Shown here in pieces: positions 42,201-51,600 of a stretch of 64,000 nucleotides of DNA. The position numbers and the translations under genes are program-made. The DNA is from Parasporobacterium sp. (GTDB taxonomy: Bacteria > Bacillota > Clostridia > Lachnospirales > Lachnospiraceae). How positions within the stretch are numbered: the stretch's first letter is position 1; each line of letters opens with the position of its first letter. The notes under the pieces are model-generated. The model ran no database searches. It was not told where the DNA came from and worked only from the letters and a program-made list of their open reading frames with translations. Location: assembly GCA_017459985.1 (NCBI GenBank), contig JAFUBX010000031.1:1-64000 (forward strand), read 5' to 3'.

Positions 42201-44065
42201 CGTCCAATCTTTGTTACGCTGTCCGGGATGGTGACTGAAGCTAGGCTTGTGCAGTCAAGGAATGCAAAAAAGCCAATCTCTGTTACACTGTCCGGGATGG
42301 CGACCGATGTCAGGCTTGTGCAGTTATAGAAAGCTTTACTTTCGATTTCTGTCACACTGTCCGGGATGGTGACCGATACAAGGCTTTTGCAGTCGGAGAA
42401 AGCTTCCGTCCCGATTACCGCCACACTGTCCGGAATAGTGACTGCTGTCAGGTTTTGGCAATCCTTAAATGCTTCCGTTCCAATTTCCGCTACGCTGCCC
42501 GGAATGGCAACCGATGTCAGGTGCCTACAGCTGGAGAAGGTTCCCATATTGATCTTTGTTATACTGTCAGGGATGGTGATCGATGTCAGATTTGAGCATC
42601 CCGTAAATGCTTCCGCTCCAATTTCCGCTACGCCGCCCGGAATGGCGACCGATGTCAGGGCTGTGCAGCCAGAGAAGGCACTTCCTCCAATTTCTGTCAC
42701 ACTGTCCGGAATGGTGACCGATACAAGGCTTGTACAGCCAGAAAAAGCTTCCGGTCCAATTTTTGTTACTCTGTTATGGATGATGATCGATGTCAGGCCT
42801 GTACAGCCAGAGAATACTCCCTGCCCGATCTCTGTTACACTTTCCGGAATGGAAACCATTCTTTCACTTCCAGAATACGAATATAATATTCCCCTTACTA
42901 TGACAAAGCCGTTATTGTCTACAAGCCCATTACATCCGTTGAAAACATCTGCCCCGATTTCGGTCAGATTGTCCGGGATGATGGCTGATGTCAGGCTTTC
43001 GCAATGAAAGAATGCTTTATCGCCGATTTTCGTTACACTGTCCGGGATAGTTATCGATGTCAGGCTTTTGCAGTTATAAAAGGCTTTACTATCGATTTCT
43101 GTCACGCTATCCGGGATAGTGACCGATATCAGGTTTTCGCAGCCGGAGAAAGCTGCTGTCTTGATTTTTTGCACACTGCCTGGAATAGTGACCGATGTCA
43201 AATTTGAGCAGTCCCTAAATGCTCCCCATCCAATCTCCGTTACACTGTCCGGGATGGAAACATTACTTTCACTTCCTAGATAGGAACACAATATTCCCCT
43301 GACAATAACAAATCCATTGTTATCAGCAAGCCCTTTACATCCATCAAATGATCCAGCCCCGATTTTCGTCATACTGCCCGCGACGATGACCGATGTCAGA
43401 TTCGTGCAGTCCTTGAATGTTTCTGATCCAATCATTGTTACGCTGTCCGGGACAGTGACCGATGTCAGGCTTTTGCAGCCGGAGAATGCTTTCCTGCCAA
43501 TTACCGTCATGCTGTCCGGGATAGTGACTGATGTCAGATTCGTGCAATCCTTAAATGCTTCCGGTCCAATCTCTGTTACGCTGTCTGGGATAGTAACAGA
43601 TGTAAGGTCTGTACGTCCCAAAAATACTTGGGCCTCGATTTCTTTCACACAGTTCGGTATGGAAATGTTTTTTTTCTTTCCAAAATAGGAATACAGTATT
43701 CCCCTGACTACGACAAATCCATCACTGTCTGCAAGCTCTTTGCAGCCAGCGAATGCACCTGCCCCGATTTCTGTCACGCTGTCCGGAATGATGATCGATG
43801 TAAGGCTCGTACAGCCAGAGAAGGCACTCCCCTCAATCTCTGTTACACTCTCCGGGATAGTGACCGATGTCAGGCCTGTGCAATTAAAGAATGCTTTAAA
43901 ACCGATTCCCGTTACGCTGTCCGGGATAGTGACCGATGTCAAACTTGTGCAGCCAGAGAAGACATTCCATCCAATCGTTTTCACGCTGTCCGGAATAACA
44001 ACATGTCTGTCTGTGCCGTTATATTTCCAGAGTTCCCCGTTTTCTATTTCAAACATGTTTGACAT
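39218..44065 (-). CDS. Cytoplasmic LRR-TIR-LRR protein (BspA-type leucine-rich repeats)
   Basis: About 1615 residues. Residues 20-880 are BspA-type (LRR_5) repeats of 23 residues such as SVTIPDSVTEIGxxAFxGC. Residues about 925-1045 are a TIR domain: PYIFISYSHKDRDIILPIL, WKIWYDEGLTIGDRYDETL, LFVSENSLNSFYCQENEIPW, with a Glu where NAD-cleaving TIR domains have theirs. A second TIR-like but degenerate region (about 1070-1190) follows, then a dozen more LRRs and a short basic C-terminus (RRGFFSRLFGKK). The ATG at 44065 has AGGAGGGG upstream. There is no signal peptide, unlike secreted BspA proteins, so it should act inside the cell. Defence or toxin function is inferred. Confidence 0.85.
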   Translation of the reverse strand: MSNMFEIENGELWKYNGTDRHVVIPDSVKTIGWNVFSGCTSLTSVTIPDSVTGIGFKAFFNCTGLTSVTIPESVTEIEGSAFSGCTSLTSIIIPDSVTEIGAGAFAGCKELADSDGFVVVRGILYSYFGKKKNISIPNCVKEIEAQVFLGRTDLTSVTIPDSVTEIGPEAFKDCTNLTSVTIPDSMTVIGRKAFSGCKSLTSVTVPDSVTMIGSETFKDCTNLTSVIVAGSMTKIGAGSFDGCKGLADNNGFVIVRGILCSYLGSESNVSIPDSVTEIGWGAFRDCSNLTSVTIPGSVQKIKTAAFSGCENLISVTIPDSVTEIDSKAFYNCKSLTSITIPDSVTKIGDKAFFHCESLTSAIIPDNLTEIGADVFNGCNGLVDNNGFVIVRGILYSYSGSERMVSIPESVTEIGQGVFSGCTGLTSIIIHNRVTKIGPEAFSGCTSLVSVTIPDSVTEIGGSAFSGCTALTSVAIPGGVAEIGAEAFTGCSNLTSITIPDSITKINMGTFSSCRHLTSVAIPGSVAEIGTEAFKDCQNLTAVTIPDSVAVIGTEAFSDCKSLVSVTIPDSVTEIESKAFYNCTSLTSVAIPDSVTEIGFFAFLDCTSLASVTIPDSVTKIGRGAFSGCKSLTSVTIPPSLAEIGREAFNGCEGLADSNGFSIVGGILYSYSGNERIVSIPDNVTAIGPEAFRASRNITAVIIPESVTKIGNSAFWNCTSLTSVTIPDSVTEIGWDAFSECRSLISVTIPESITEIKIKTFFHCESLTSVTIPDSVKEIGREAFNGCKGLADSSGFVVVKGILYSYFGKEKNISIPNCVEKIGAEAFSEFKNLTSVVIPDSVTIIEQEAFSGRTDLTVVTIPVSVKGIGKDAFKSCTKNTIVCHEGSYAHKYCLGNSLPFIFDYQYEAFHGLLPQGFEKLASPFLADEEKPYIFISYSHKDRDIILPILKTLYEAGWKIWYDEGLTIGDRYDETLEAHVRNCSAFLLFVSENSLNSFYCQENEIPWATSSGKPIIKCILEEGKDCEINDGIVAATVSVTDIEPALEKVDGLCRGERREAKGISVVVDPAERDGAKDGGFAYCLYAEKNAATAKAILLDAENSGCTVYDAVKNGENAEKQQNCACLIVFLDKAFLADDHLAEILIEEYQAGKDIAVCQLDNVEDSDLPQELFVLHKMQWLNFAFGITADLNTKLSRHLQKRGCRNTAILPGFEYEETDKGIVITRYTGMDPSPRIESEYGGKPVIEIGKKTFKNCVRLKTIEIPEGVRIIGEDAFSGCSNLDTVILPHGVQEIGDGAFFSCSSLTFLIIPDGVSIIGNYTFACSSLDSIVLPNSLAEIGNGTFAGCSMTSVIIPDSVKVIGEEAFNSCRNLTSVTIPDSVTKIGEKAFERCAGLESVKLPNGIRRIGKFTFNFCEKLSSLDIPDSVVVVGWGAFHGCERLASVTIPYSVTVIDESAFLSCGLTSVIIPGKVAKIGNRAFFSCKHLSSVVISDGVEEIGEKAFCGCKSLISVTIPDSVTGIGKSAFGDCTSLTSITIPDSVKKISEEVFAGCPHLTVICSPGSFAWEYCKENGLPVKALESGQNGPFVNTSDMERRSSEEEREESPRRGFFSRLFGKK

Positions 44066-44310
44066 CCTGACCCCTCCTGACGAATCACGCGCGGACGATA
44101 GTGAAATATATATGCCGAAACTGCCCCACTTGAACAGTATAAGGCGAAACAGCCTGTTGTCCGACAAAAAAAGTCTATCACATCACAGCTGCAGTGTGTA
44201 GAAAAGATTCATCTCATTTATGATATCCACTATTATAAATGTTTCTTTCTTTGGAGTTCATTTTTCACTCTTTATGTTTTCGTTCTACTGTAAAGGAAAA
44301 GCTCAAAACA

Positions 44311-45015
44311 CTAAAAGAATAACAGATCAATATGATCTGCCAGTTTTTTCTGTTCCAGTATCATGATCTCCGTCCCGCAAGCTTCCGGACGATCGGCCAG
44401 GCGGAACAATGACACATAGCCTGCGTTTTTCGGACCGTCTGAAAAGCCCAGCGCACGGAAGGCCATATTGATGAGCTTCGTGGTCTCCAGGTTCTCATTG
44501 TCCCGGTATCCGTTTTTTATTGCCGTGGCGTTCCGACGGACGATGATATAGACGGGTTTCTGGACCCTGTCCCTGATCCGGCCGTTCTCTTTTTCATACT
44601 CCCGGATTACTTCCTCCATCATCGTTGCCAGGAACCAGCTCTCCGAAGCACTTCGAAGGAGCGTCAGTGGCGCAAAAAAGCGGATCAGGCCATCCCGGAC
44701 CTTCAGCCTGACCGGATTTTCAGAAAGGATGCCTGATTGCGGGGTTCCATTCCGTGCCTGGATCTCCATGCTCGGTTCCGTCTTCCGGTCAGAAAGGAGC
44801 TGCCGCATGGAAAGGGCGAGCTGTTCGGACCAGTGAAGGATCTTTAACAGGGTCTCATCCCCTGCCGTATCAAAAAGGACCGTGGATTCGTCATGCCACG
44901 GGATAGATAAGACCTCTTTTTCCAGTTTCTTCCATCTGGCGGTCAGGACCGCGTTGTCCATAAGGGAAGCCGGCAGATAAGCACGTCCTTTCCCGTTGGG
45001 ATCTGTTCGTTCCAT
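44311..45015 (-). CDS. Hypothetical protein, 234 residues
   Basis: Not recognised. Soluble, helical in the middle, with PVYIIVRRNATAIKNGY and GYVSLFRLADRPEAC towards the end. The ATG at 45015 (MERTDPNG) has GGAGG nine bases upstream; an ATG seven codons earlier lacks one. It lies between the LRR-TIR gene (245 bases away) and a lipoprotein gene (34 bases upstream), with which it may form an operon. Confidence 0.6.
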   Translation of the reverse strand: MERTDPNGKGRAYLPASLMDNAVLTARWKKLEKEVLSIPWHDESTVLFDTAGDETLLKILHWSEQLALSMRQLLSDRKTEPSMEIQARNGTPQSGILSENPVRLKVRDGLIRFFAPLTLLRSASESWFLATMMEEVIREYEKENGRIRDRVQKPVYIIVRRNATAIKNGYRDNENLETTKLINMAFRALGFSDGPKNAGYVSLFRLADRPEACGTEIMILEQKKLADHIDLLFF

Positions 45016-45049
45016 TTTTTGTTTCCTCCTGCTCATTTATTTTACGATA

Positions 45050-46030
45050 TCACCGGTAGGCACCGCAGATCACGCAGCGTCCTGTCAGAGGGTCGTAACT
45101 GTGCCCGTAAGGCGACGTGAAGCCGCTGGTAAACGAATCCCCGCACCAGGTGCAGGAATAGGAGGTGTAGCCATATTCCGTGCAGGTCGGTGACACCGTA
45201 TAGGACACATAGTTATGGCCGGTGGCAGGGGTGACCTCATTATAGGAGTCCCCGCACCGGATGCAGGTATAATTTGTTTCCCCGGATCTTGTGCAGGAAC
45301 CCTGCTTGAGGACGGTCGCCGCATACTCGTGCCCCGGCGATACGGCGAAATCCCCGCCATAGGAAGAGCCGCACGCACAGGAATAGACCGTATAGCCTCC
45401 TTTAAAGCAGGTCGGCTCGACCACGCTGGGGACAAAAGAATGCACATGCCCCGGTTCTGCCGGGACTTCCACAAAAGCGGTAAGTGAGGTCACTTCCGCC
45501 TGCGTATAGCCCCAGGCAGTAACGGCATGGACCGACTTCAGTTTACGGTAGGTCTCCCCGTCCAGTTCCCCGGTCGATTCCAGCCCGTTGGCTTTCTGGA
45601 AGTTCATGACCGCATCCCTTGTCATCGGCCCGAAGCTTCCGTCTGCAGATCCTTCCGGAAGGTATCCCAGTTCGATCAGCCTTTCCTGGAGTATTGCCAC
45701 GTCCTGGCTGCGATCGCCATACATGACCGGAAGTGAAAAGCCCAGCTCCACTTCCGGGGAAGTGGTAGTCTCCGGCTGCGTTTCCGGTTCCGTGGTGGTC
45801 TCTTCCTCCGTAGTCGTTTCCGGAAGCGTTGTTGTTTCCGGCTCTGTGGTGGTGACTTCCAGGATATCCCGGACATTGGAAAGATCCAGCTCCGGCATCA
45901 GGTCCAAAAAGGGAACCGTGCTGACGGTTTCTTCCTGTCCGGAAGGTTCCCTGTCAAATGTTCCGCAGCCGGTGAAAAGGACTGCCAGGATTCCCAGAGC
46001 AAAAAATGCGGCAAGAACCCGTTTTTTCAA
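45050..46030 (-). CDS. Lipoprotein with peptidoglycan-binding domain and Cys-pair repeats
   Basis: 326 residues. Lipobox VLFTGC near residue 22. A Thr/Glu-rich stalk (EPETTTLPETTTEEE) spans residues 58-90. Residues 100-165 are a PG_binding_1 domain (DVAILQERLIELGYLP, DGSFGPMTRDAVMNFQ). The C-terminal 130 residues contain four H...PTC...YxCxxCG-type knuckles (YTCIRCGDSY, YSCTWCGDSF) with a final CVICGAYR. The start is TTG at 46030, with AGAAGG eight bases upstream; a nearby ATG is out of frame. It should be anchored in the membrane and bind the cell wall. Confidence 0.8.
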   Translation of the reverse strand: MKKRVLAAFFALGILAVLFTGCGTFDREPSGQEETVSTVPFLDLMPELDLSNVRDILEVTTTEPETTTLPETTTEEETTTEPETQPETTTSPEVELGFSLPVMYGDRSQDVAILQERLIELGYLPEGSADGSFGPMTRDAVMNFQKANGLESTGELDGETYRKLKSVHAVTAWGYTQAEVTSLTAFVEVPAEPGHVHSFVPSVVEPTCFKGGYTVYSCACGSSYGGDFAVSPGHEYAATVLKQGSCTRSGETNYTCIRCGDSYNEVTPATGHNYVSYTVSPTCTEYGYTSYSCTWCGDSFTSGFTSPYGHSYDPLTGRCVICGAYR

Positions 46031-46062
46031 GCTGCATCACCTTCTTTCTTTTTTGTATAGAA

Positions 46063-46095
46063 AAACCGCAGGGGTCTTTACGACCTCTGCGGTTT
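46063..46095. terminator. Bidirectional terminator
   Basis: AAACCGCAGGGGTC and GACCTCTGCGGTTT pair over 14 positions with a five-base loop; T runs flank it on the minus strand. It ends the Sel1 gene transcript and separates it from the lipoprotein. Confidence 0.85.
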
Positions 46096-46135
46096 AAAAG
46101 GCTATAAGATTCATTAAGCGAGAAAGTATTATGCG

Positions 46136-48124
46136 TTATTCTTCAGCAACACCAAATGCCTCTCCTGCAATTTCAAGTATTTCTTCTGAGACTAAATACT
46201 CTACTGTCTTTTCCACTTTATACAAAATTGCAGTATAGTCGGCTCCCTGATTCTTCATATCTGTTACTTTTTCCTGAAGTACCGATGGAAGGTCATAAAA
46301 GATACCGTTCAGATAGTTTTCCGGAAATGAATCCGGATATCGACTTGCCATATAGAATACTGAATCGTGCGCTTCCGCAATCTCTAACATTTTGCCAACA
46401 CTTTTATCGAAGAACTCCTTTTTCCTTTCTTCCGGGATACTGCTCGCTTCTGAAACCTTTTCCTTTATCTGGTCCATTATTCTAACTCTGCTTTCCGGCG
46501 GCTGATTCCAGAAATGAGACAAGACTGATTTTAAACGTTTGTAGGACACATCATGCTTTGCATAAACCGTTCCAAAAACAGTGAAAAAATCATCTATGGA
46601 TCTGTTTTCTGATTTGTATTCGTTCTCGTACCACTCAGGATATCCGGGATCACCGGTAAAGTATGTTGGGATTATTCCCGGATTTCTTTTTGCTACAAGG
46701 GTTCTGTCCCTTAGTATAAAAAACTTGGAAATATATTCGTTGGCTATTCCCAAAGCATAAAACTTTATAAGTGTATCCTCATCGTTTGTCCATACATTGT
46801 TCTGATAGTCAGTCATACCATCATCAAAAGACATCACCTGCCCAATACTGCTGTGAAATGCTTTCAACTGCCCACACATATATTGAATAATGCTTGCATA
46901 TACATGCTGTTTCACCAGGTTGATATGGGCTTTTCCTTGGTCTCCTTTTTGATTTTTTTGCTCAAATAATTCATAGTCCACGCAGAGGTCATCACCCATG
47001 TTTTCATTATCGATACACTCTTTAAAGATTCTGTCGACATTTTCTTCTTTCAGATCCCATATTTCCTGACGCACTTTTTCCGCCATGTTCCGGGCGTCTT
47101 TATTCCCCAGTCTTGCCGCTACTTCTGACCAGTAAAATGCTTTATAATGATCCCGGCTCACACCCTTCCCTTCGTAATACAGATTTGCGAGCCTCAACAT
47201 CGCCTGATTCTCATATCCAAGATCACGATCCTTAAAAAAAAGCCCATACAGTACCGGATCCATTATCACATCTGTGATATCCGGGTCTGAATAAACAGCC
47301 GTAGATACTTTTTCATAAAAGTATGCGGCCTTTGCATAATCCTGTTCAAACCCCTCTCCTTCTTCATAACAGCGTCCCAGTTTATAACAGGCTCTGGCAT
47401 TTCCCGATTCTGCAAGTTCTTCCAGGTATTTTTCAGACAATTCTTCCGAATCTTTGAATTTATACTGCTTTGCAACCGTTTCCATTTCATGCCAGGCCTT
47501 CTCCAGGTTCCTGGCACAGCCTTCTCCCTGGTAAAGCATTTTTGCATATTCATATTGAGGATCCGGGAATAACCAGCCAGCGTCCCGAGCCGCCTTTTCC
47601 ATCCAATCGAAAGCAGATTGCAGGTTTTTCGTTGTTCCTGCTCCATTTCGATACATTTGCGCATATTCGTATTCGCATTTCCTATCCTTCTTCTCTGCTC
47701 CTGTGCCAAACAGATGGAATGCTTTTTCCAGATCTCTGTGGCCTTCCTCATCCGGATCTTTATAATAACAAGCCAATTCGTAAGCAGCCTCTATCAGCCC
47801 CTTCTTTGCTGCCTTTTCCATCCAGTAAAGCCAGTTGTTTTTATCCGGATCCATTGTTGCACACTCATATGCGGCACTGGCATACCCACATTCAGCCCTT
47901 TTTTTCATCCAGTAAAAAGCCTTCTCCGGGTCTTTTGGCCCCTCGATAAAGTCCACTGTTCTGCCAGTTTTATATAGATGCGCTAAAAAATACATGGCAG
48001 AGTCATATCCGTAATCAGCAGCCTTTGTTATCAGTTTCAAAGCTTTTGTAATGTTCCTTTTTCTGAATAATTCGCACCCTTTAAGGTAAAGATTGTGTGC
48101 TTTTTGGTAATTATCACTAGCCAT
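46136..48124 (-). CDS. Sel1-repeat protein
   Basis: 662 residues. Residues 1-370 contain about eight Sel1-like (TPR-type) repeats: SAMYFLAHLYKTGRTVD, EYEYAQMYRNGAGTTKN, RACYKLGRCYEEGEGF, AMLRLANLYYEGKGVS. The C-terminal 290 residues form a helical domain of unknown function (YASIIQYMCGQLKAFHSS). No signal peptide. More AT-rich than flanking genes. Sel1 proteins act as scaffolds for signalling; here the partner is unknown. GAGGG precedes the ATG. Confidence 0.75.
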   Translation of the reverse strand: MASDNYQKAHNLYLKGCELFRKRNITKALKLITKAADYGYDSAMYFLAHLYKTGRTVDFIEGPKDPEKAFYWMKKRAECGYASAAYECATMDPDKNNWLYWMEKAAKKGLIEAAYELACYYKDPDEEGHRDLEKAFHLFGTGAEKKDRKCEYEYAQMYRNGAGTTKNLQSAFDWMEKAARDAGWLFPDPQYEYAKMLYQGEGCARNLEKAWHEMETVAKQYKFKDSEELSEKYLEELAESGNARACYKLGRCYEEGEGFEQDYAKAAYFYEKVSTAVYSDPDITDVIMDPVLYGLFFKDRDLGYENQAMLRLANLYYEGKGVSRDHYKAFYWSEVAARLGNKDARNMAEKVRQEIWDLKEENVDRIFKECIDNENMGDDLCVDYELFEQKNQKGDQGKAHINLVKQHVYASIIQYMCGQLKAFHSSIGQVMSFDDGMTDYQNNVWTNDEDTLIKFYALGIANEYISKFFILRDRTLVAKRNPGIIPTYFTGDPGYPEWYENEYKSENRSIDDFFTVFGTVYAKHDVSYKRLKSVLSHFWNQPPESRVRIMDQIKEKVSEASSIPEERKKEFFDKSVGKMLEIAEAHDSVFYMASRYPDSFPENYLNGIFYDLPSVLQEKVTDMKNQGADYTAILYKVEKTVEYLVSEEILEIAGEAFGVAEE

Positions 48125-48650
48125 TTTATTCCCTCATTTCCTGCTTCCTTTCATGCTGTCAAGGATCAACATGATTGGAAGCCTTTCGTGTTCCGGCAGG
48201 TTTCTGATGCTATTTGATGGTTATCATATCACACACAACTCACAAAAGCATGTTTTTTGGTCCACGGATACAGAAAAGCCAGAAAACAGTTGTCATTACA
48301 AATAGGCAGCGACTCTATTTCCGACCTGGTTTCTTCACCTTGCATCACAATCTTTCGTTTTGGGTATTGCACCAATCACAATGATCCATTCTTTCCACCT
48401 GCAAATCCCGAAACTCCGATTCTTAATGATGTCTGTTTCAGATAATAGCACACTCATCGCGCAAAAGCATGTTATTTGTATCGGCTGCCGCCTGCAGAGA
48501 AGCGGCAGCCCAAAGAAAAGGTGTAGGGCATACAAAGGAATCTGCGCTCAAAGCTACAGAGCCATGCATGCCCTGGAATGAAGGAAAAAGACAACTAAAG
48601 ATTTGCCTTTTTTCTGCTTATGTAATGGCCAAAGGCCGTTCCCGGGCAGT
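48125..48650. other. 526-base gap with a direct repeat and a GC-rich hairpin
   Basis: An imperfect direct repeat (core CAAAAGCATGTT) occurs at about 48230-48262 and 48448-48480. GGCTGCCGC/GCGGCAGCC at 48483-48510 makes a nine-base-pair hairpin without a U tract. Several frames are open but lack ribosome binding sites. No gene is supported. Confidence 0.5.
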
Positions 48651-51600
48651 TTACCCTTTCCTGCCCCTCTTCCTTACAAGAAGGACAACACAGATCCCGA
48701 GGATGATAAAGGCAGCTATGGCAAAGGACGCGTAAAGCATCATATGGCTTTCGTCACCCGTCCTCACAGGCGGCGTATGGTCCGTGTATAAGGATACCGT
48801 CTGCGCCGCGTCTGAAATGTCCTTGTGTTCCCCGACCAGCACTTCCTTTCCGTCGGTACCAAGCTGGTAGAACTCTTCGAATACGACCGCATCGCCCAGG
48901 AGCGTCCCGGCAGGGATCGTGATATCAACAGAGACCTCGCCTTCTTTCTCTGCCAGTTCCACCGTCGCCTGCGCTGTGACCGGAACACCGTTGGATGTCA
49001 TCGGCGATCCGGTCTCCTTCTTCATCAGCATGGTCCTGATGATATAGGTGCCGGGCTCCAGCTGGCTGTATGTGATCGTATCCGTCACGGTCTGCTTCAG
49101 ATAGGAAAGCGCCCGTTTACTGCCATTCCGGAATGCCGCAAGGGTCTTAAGGGACAGGACGTTCACCGCCTGCGCCTCATCTTCCAGATCCTCATGTTCC
49201 GCGATCAGCACGTCCCCTTCATACAGGGATTCAAAAGCGACCAGTTCCCTGCAGATCTTATCCGGTGCCTGAAAAGTGAAAATGACTTCCACGGTCCCTG
49301 CGCTTTCTTCTGCCGTGAATATGGTCTCCGCCGTAACTATAGAGCCGGAAGCATCCGTCATTTCCTCCCCGGTATCCTTGTTCATGAGTTTTCCTTTCAT
49401 GGTATACTCATGGCCCGGGATCAGGTTTTTGTATTCCACAGTATCGGTCAGCGTAATGGTCCCGGTGCCGTTGACCGTATCAAGGCCGCCTTCCCCTTTC
49501 AGGGTCGTCCGGATCATCGAGATGGCAACGGTCTGCTCCTTATCCTCCAGGTCCTCATGTACGGCGACTTCTTTTTCGCTCTTGCCATCAAGGGATACAC
49601 GGAACAGTTTTTCATAGGCAACGACCGTCATGCCATGCTCCGGGATATTGTCAAGGACAAAGGACAGGCTGACCGTCCCATTTTCGTTCTCTGCCAGGAA
49701 CGTCATTTCCGATGTAACGTCCTTCCCGTCTTTGTTTTTCATGGCCTTTCCGGTCATCTTATCCATCAGCGTCCCGCGCATTGTATACGTGCATCCGGCA
49801 GTCAGATTGGAATACGCCACGGTATCGGTCAGGGTGATCTCTTCCTCGATCAGCGTGTTGTGAAGGCCGGTCATAGCATCTGCCAGGGTCGTTTTGATCT
49901 CCGGGATCGTTACGGTCTGGTCCTCGTCTTCGATGTCTGCATGGACTGCGACTTCTTTTTCGTCCCTGTACAATGTCTCAAACGCGACCGTCGTGTGTCC
50001 GGCAAGCGTTACGCCGCGGAACGTGAATGTGATGTCTACGCTGCCATCCGGTGTTTCCGGCGTGAAGCTCTCCTGCGCCGTGATCTCGTTCCCGGCATCA
50101 TCCAGCATGGATGCCCCGGTCTCCTTATCCATCAAAACGCCTCTGACCGTGTAAGTCCTTCCTGGAAGCAGATTGGAATACCGCATTTCATCGATCAGTA
50201 CGATATCTTCCGCCGCCAATGCGTCATGCTCCGAATCGAGGCTGTCCTTCAGGGTCGTTTCGATCTTCGGGAAGTATGCCGTCTGGCCTTCGTCTTCGAG
50301 ATCGGCATGGACCGCCACTTCCTTCTCCTCCCGGTAAAGGGTCTCAAAGGCAACGGTGGTGTGCCCGGCAAGGCTGATGCCCTTAAAGGCAAAGATGACT
50401 TCCACCGTGCCGTTTTCTGTTTCCGCGGTAAAGGCCGTTTCTGCCGCGATCTCATTTCCGTCATCATCGAATGCAGGGAGCCCCGTATCCTTGTCCATAA
50501 GCTTTCCCTTAACGGTGTACGTTCGCCCCGCCTGCAGGTTCTCGTATGCAACAACGTCGGTCAGGGTAGTTTCTTCCGAAGCCAACGCATCCTGCTCCCC
50601 GTCGGTCCTGTCGATTAGCGTGGTATGGATGGCCGGGAGGTCGACCGTCTGCTCTTCATCCTCGATGTCTGCATGGACGGCCACAGTTTTGCCATCCCTT
50701 GTCACCTCCTCAAATGCGACCACCGAATGCCCTGCAAGGCTGATGCCGCTGAATTCGAACAGGAGGTCCACCGTCCCGTTTGCGGATACCGGCATGAAGG
50801 CTGCTAATGCCGTGATCTCCCTGCCGTTGTCATCAAGGACCGGCTCCCCGGTTTTCTTTTCATACAGCTTTCCAGTCACGATATATTCCCTGTCCGGGAA
50901 CAGGTTGGTATAGGTCACGGTATCGATCAGCCGGATGGTTTCTGCCGCAAACGCGTCATGCTCCCCGTCGGCGGTATCTTTCAGCGACGTCTCGATCTTC
51001 GGCAGGGAAAGGCTCTGGCCGGTATCCTCGATGTCGCAATGGAGCGCCACAAGCTTCTCCTCCCGGTAGAGCCGTTCAAATGCGATGACCGTATGCCCTT
51101 CCAGGATTACGCCCCGGAAGGCAAATTTGAGGGCGATCTCCCCACTGGGATCTTCCGCGATAAAGGCGGCTTCCGAAATGATCTCCTTCCCATCGTCGTC
51201 AAGGGCAGGCTCACCGGTCTCCTTGTCCATGAGGATGCCGGATACCCGGTAGGCACGTCCTTCCTGCAGGTTTTCATAGGAAACGGTATCCATTAAGACG
51301 ATCGTTTCCGAAGCAAGGGCATCTTTATCCCCGTCGACCGTATCAATAAGGATCGTCCCGATCTTCGGCATAGCAAGCGTCTGGTCTTCGTCCTCCAGGT
51401 CTGCATGGACAGCCACCTGTTTGGTCCCGGTAGAAAGGTCCTCAAAGGCAACAACCGTGTGCCCTTTCAGGGAAAGGCCGCTGAACCGGAACACGACGTC
51501 CACGCTGCCGTCTTTTGTATCAGGTGTGAATACGGTTTCCGCCGTGATCTCGTTTCCGTCATCATCAAGGGCCGGCTCCCCGGTCTCCTTATCCATCAAT

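Noticed and set aside
39186..44201. Long plus-strand open frames opposite the LRR gene
   Set aside because: They mirror the repeat periodicity of the real minus-strand gene and have no start signals.
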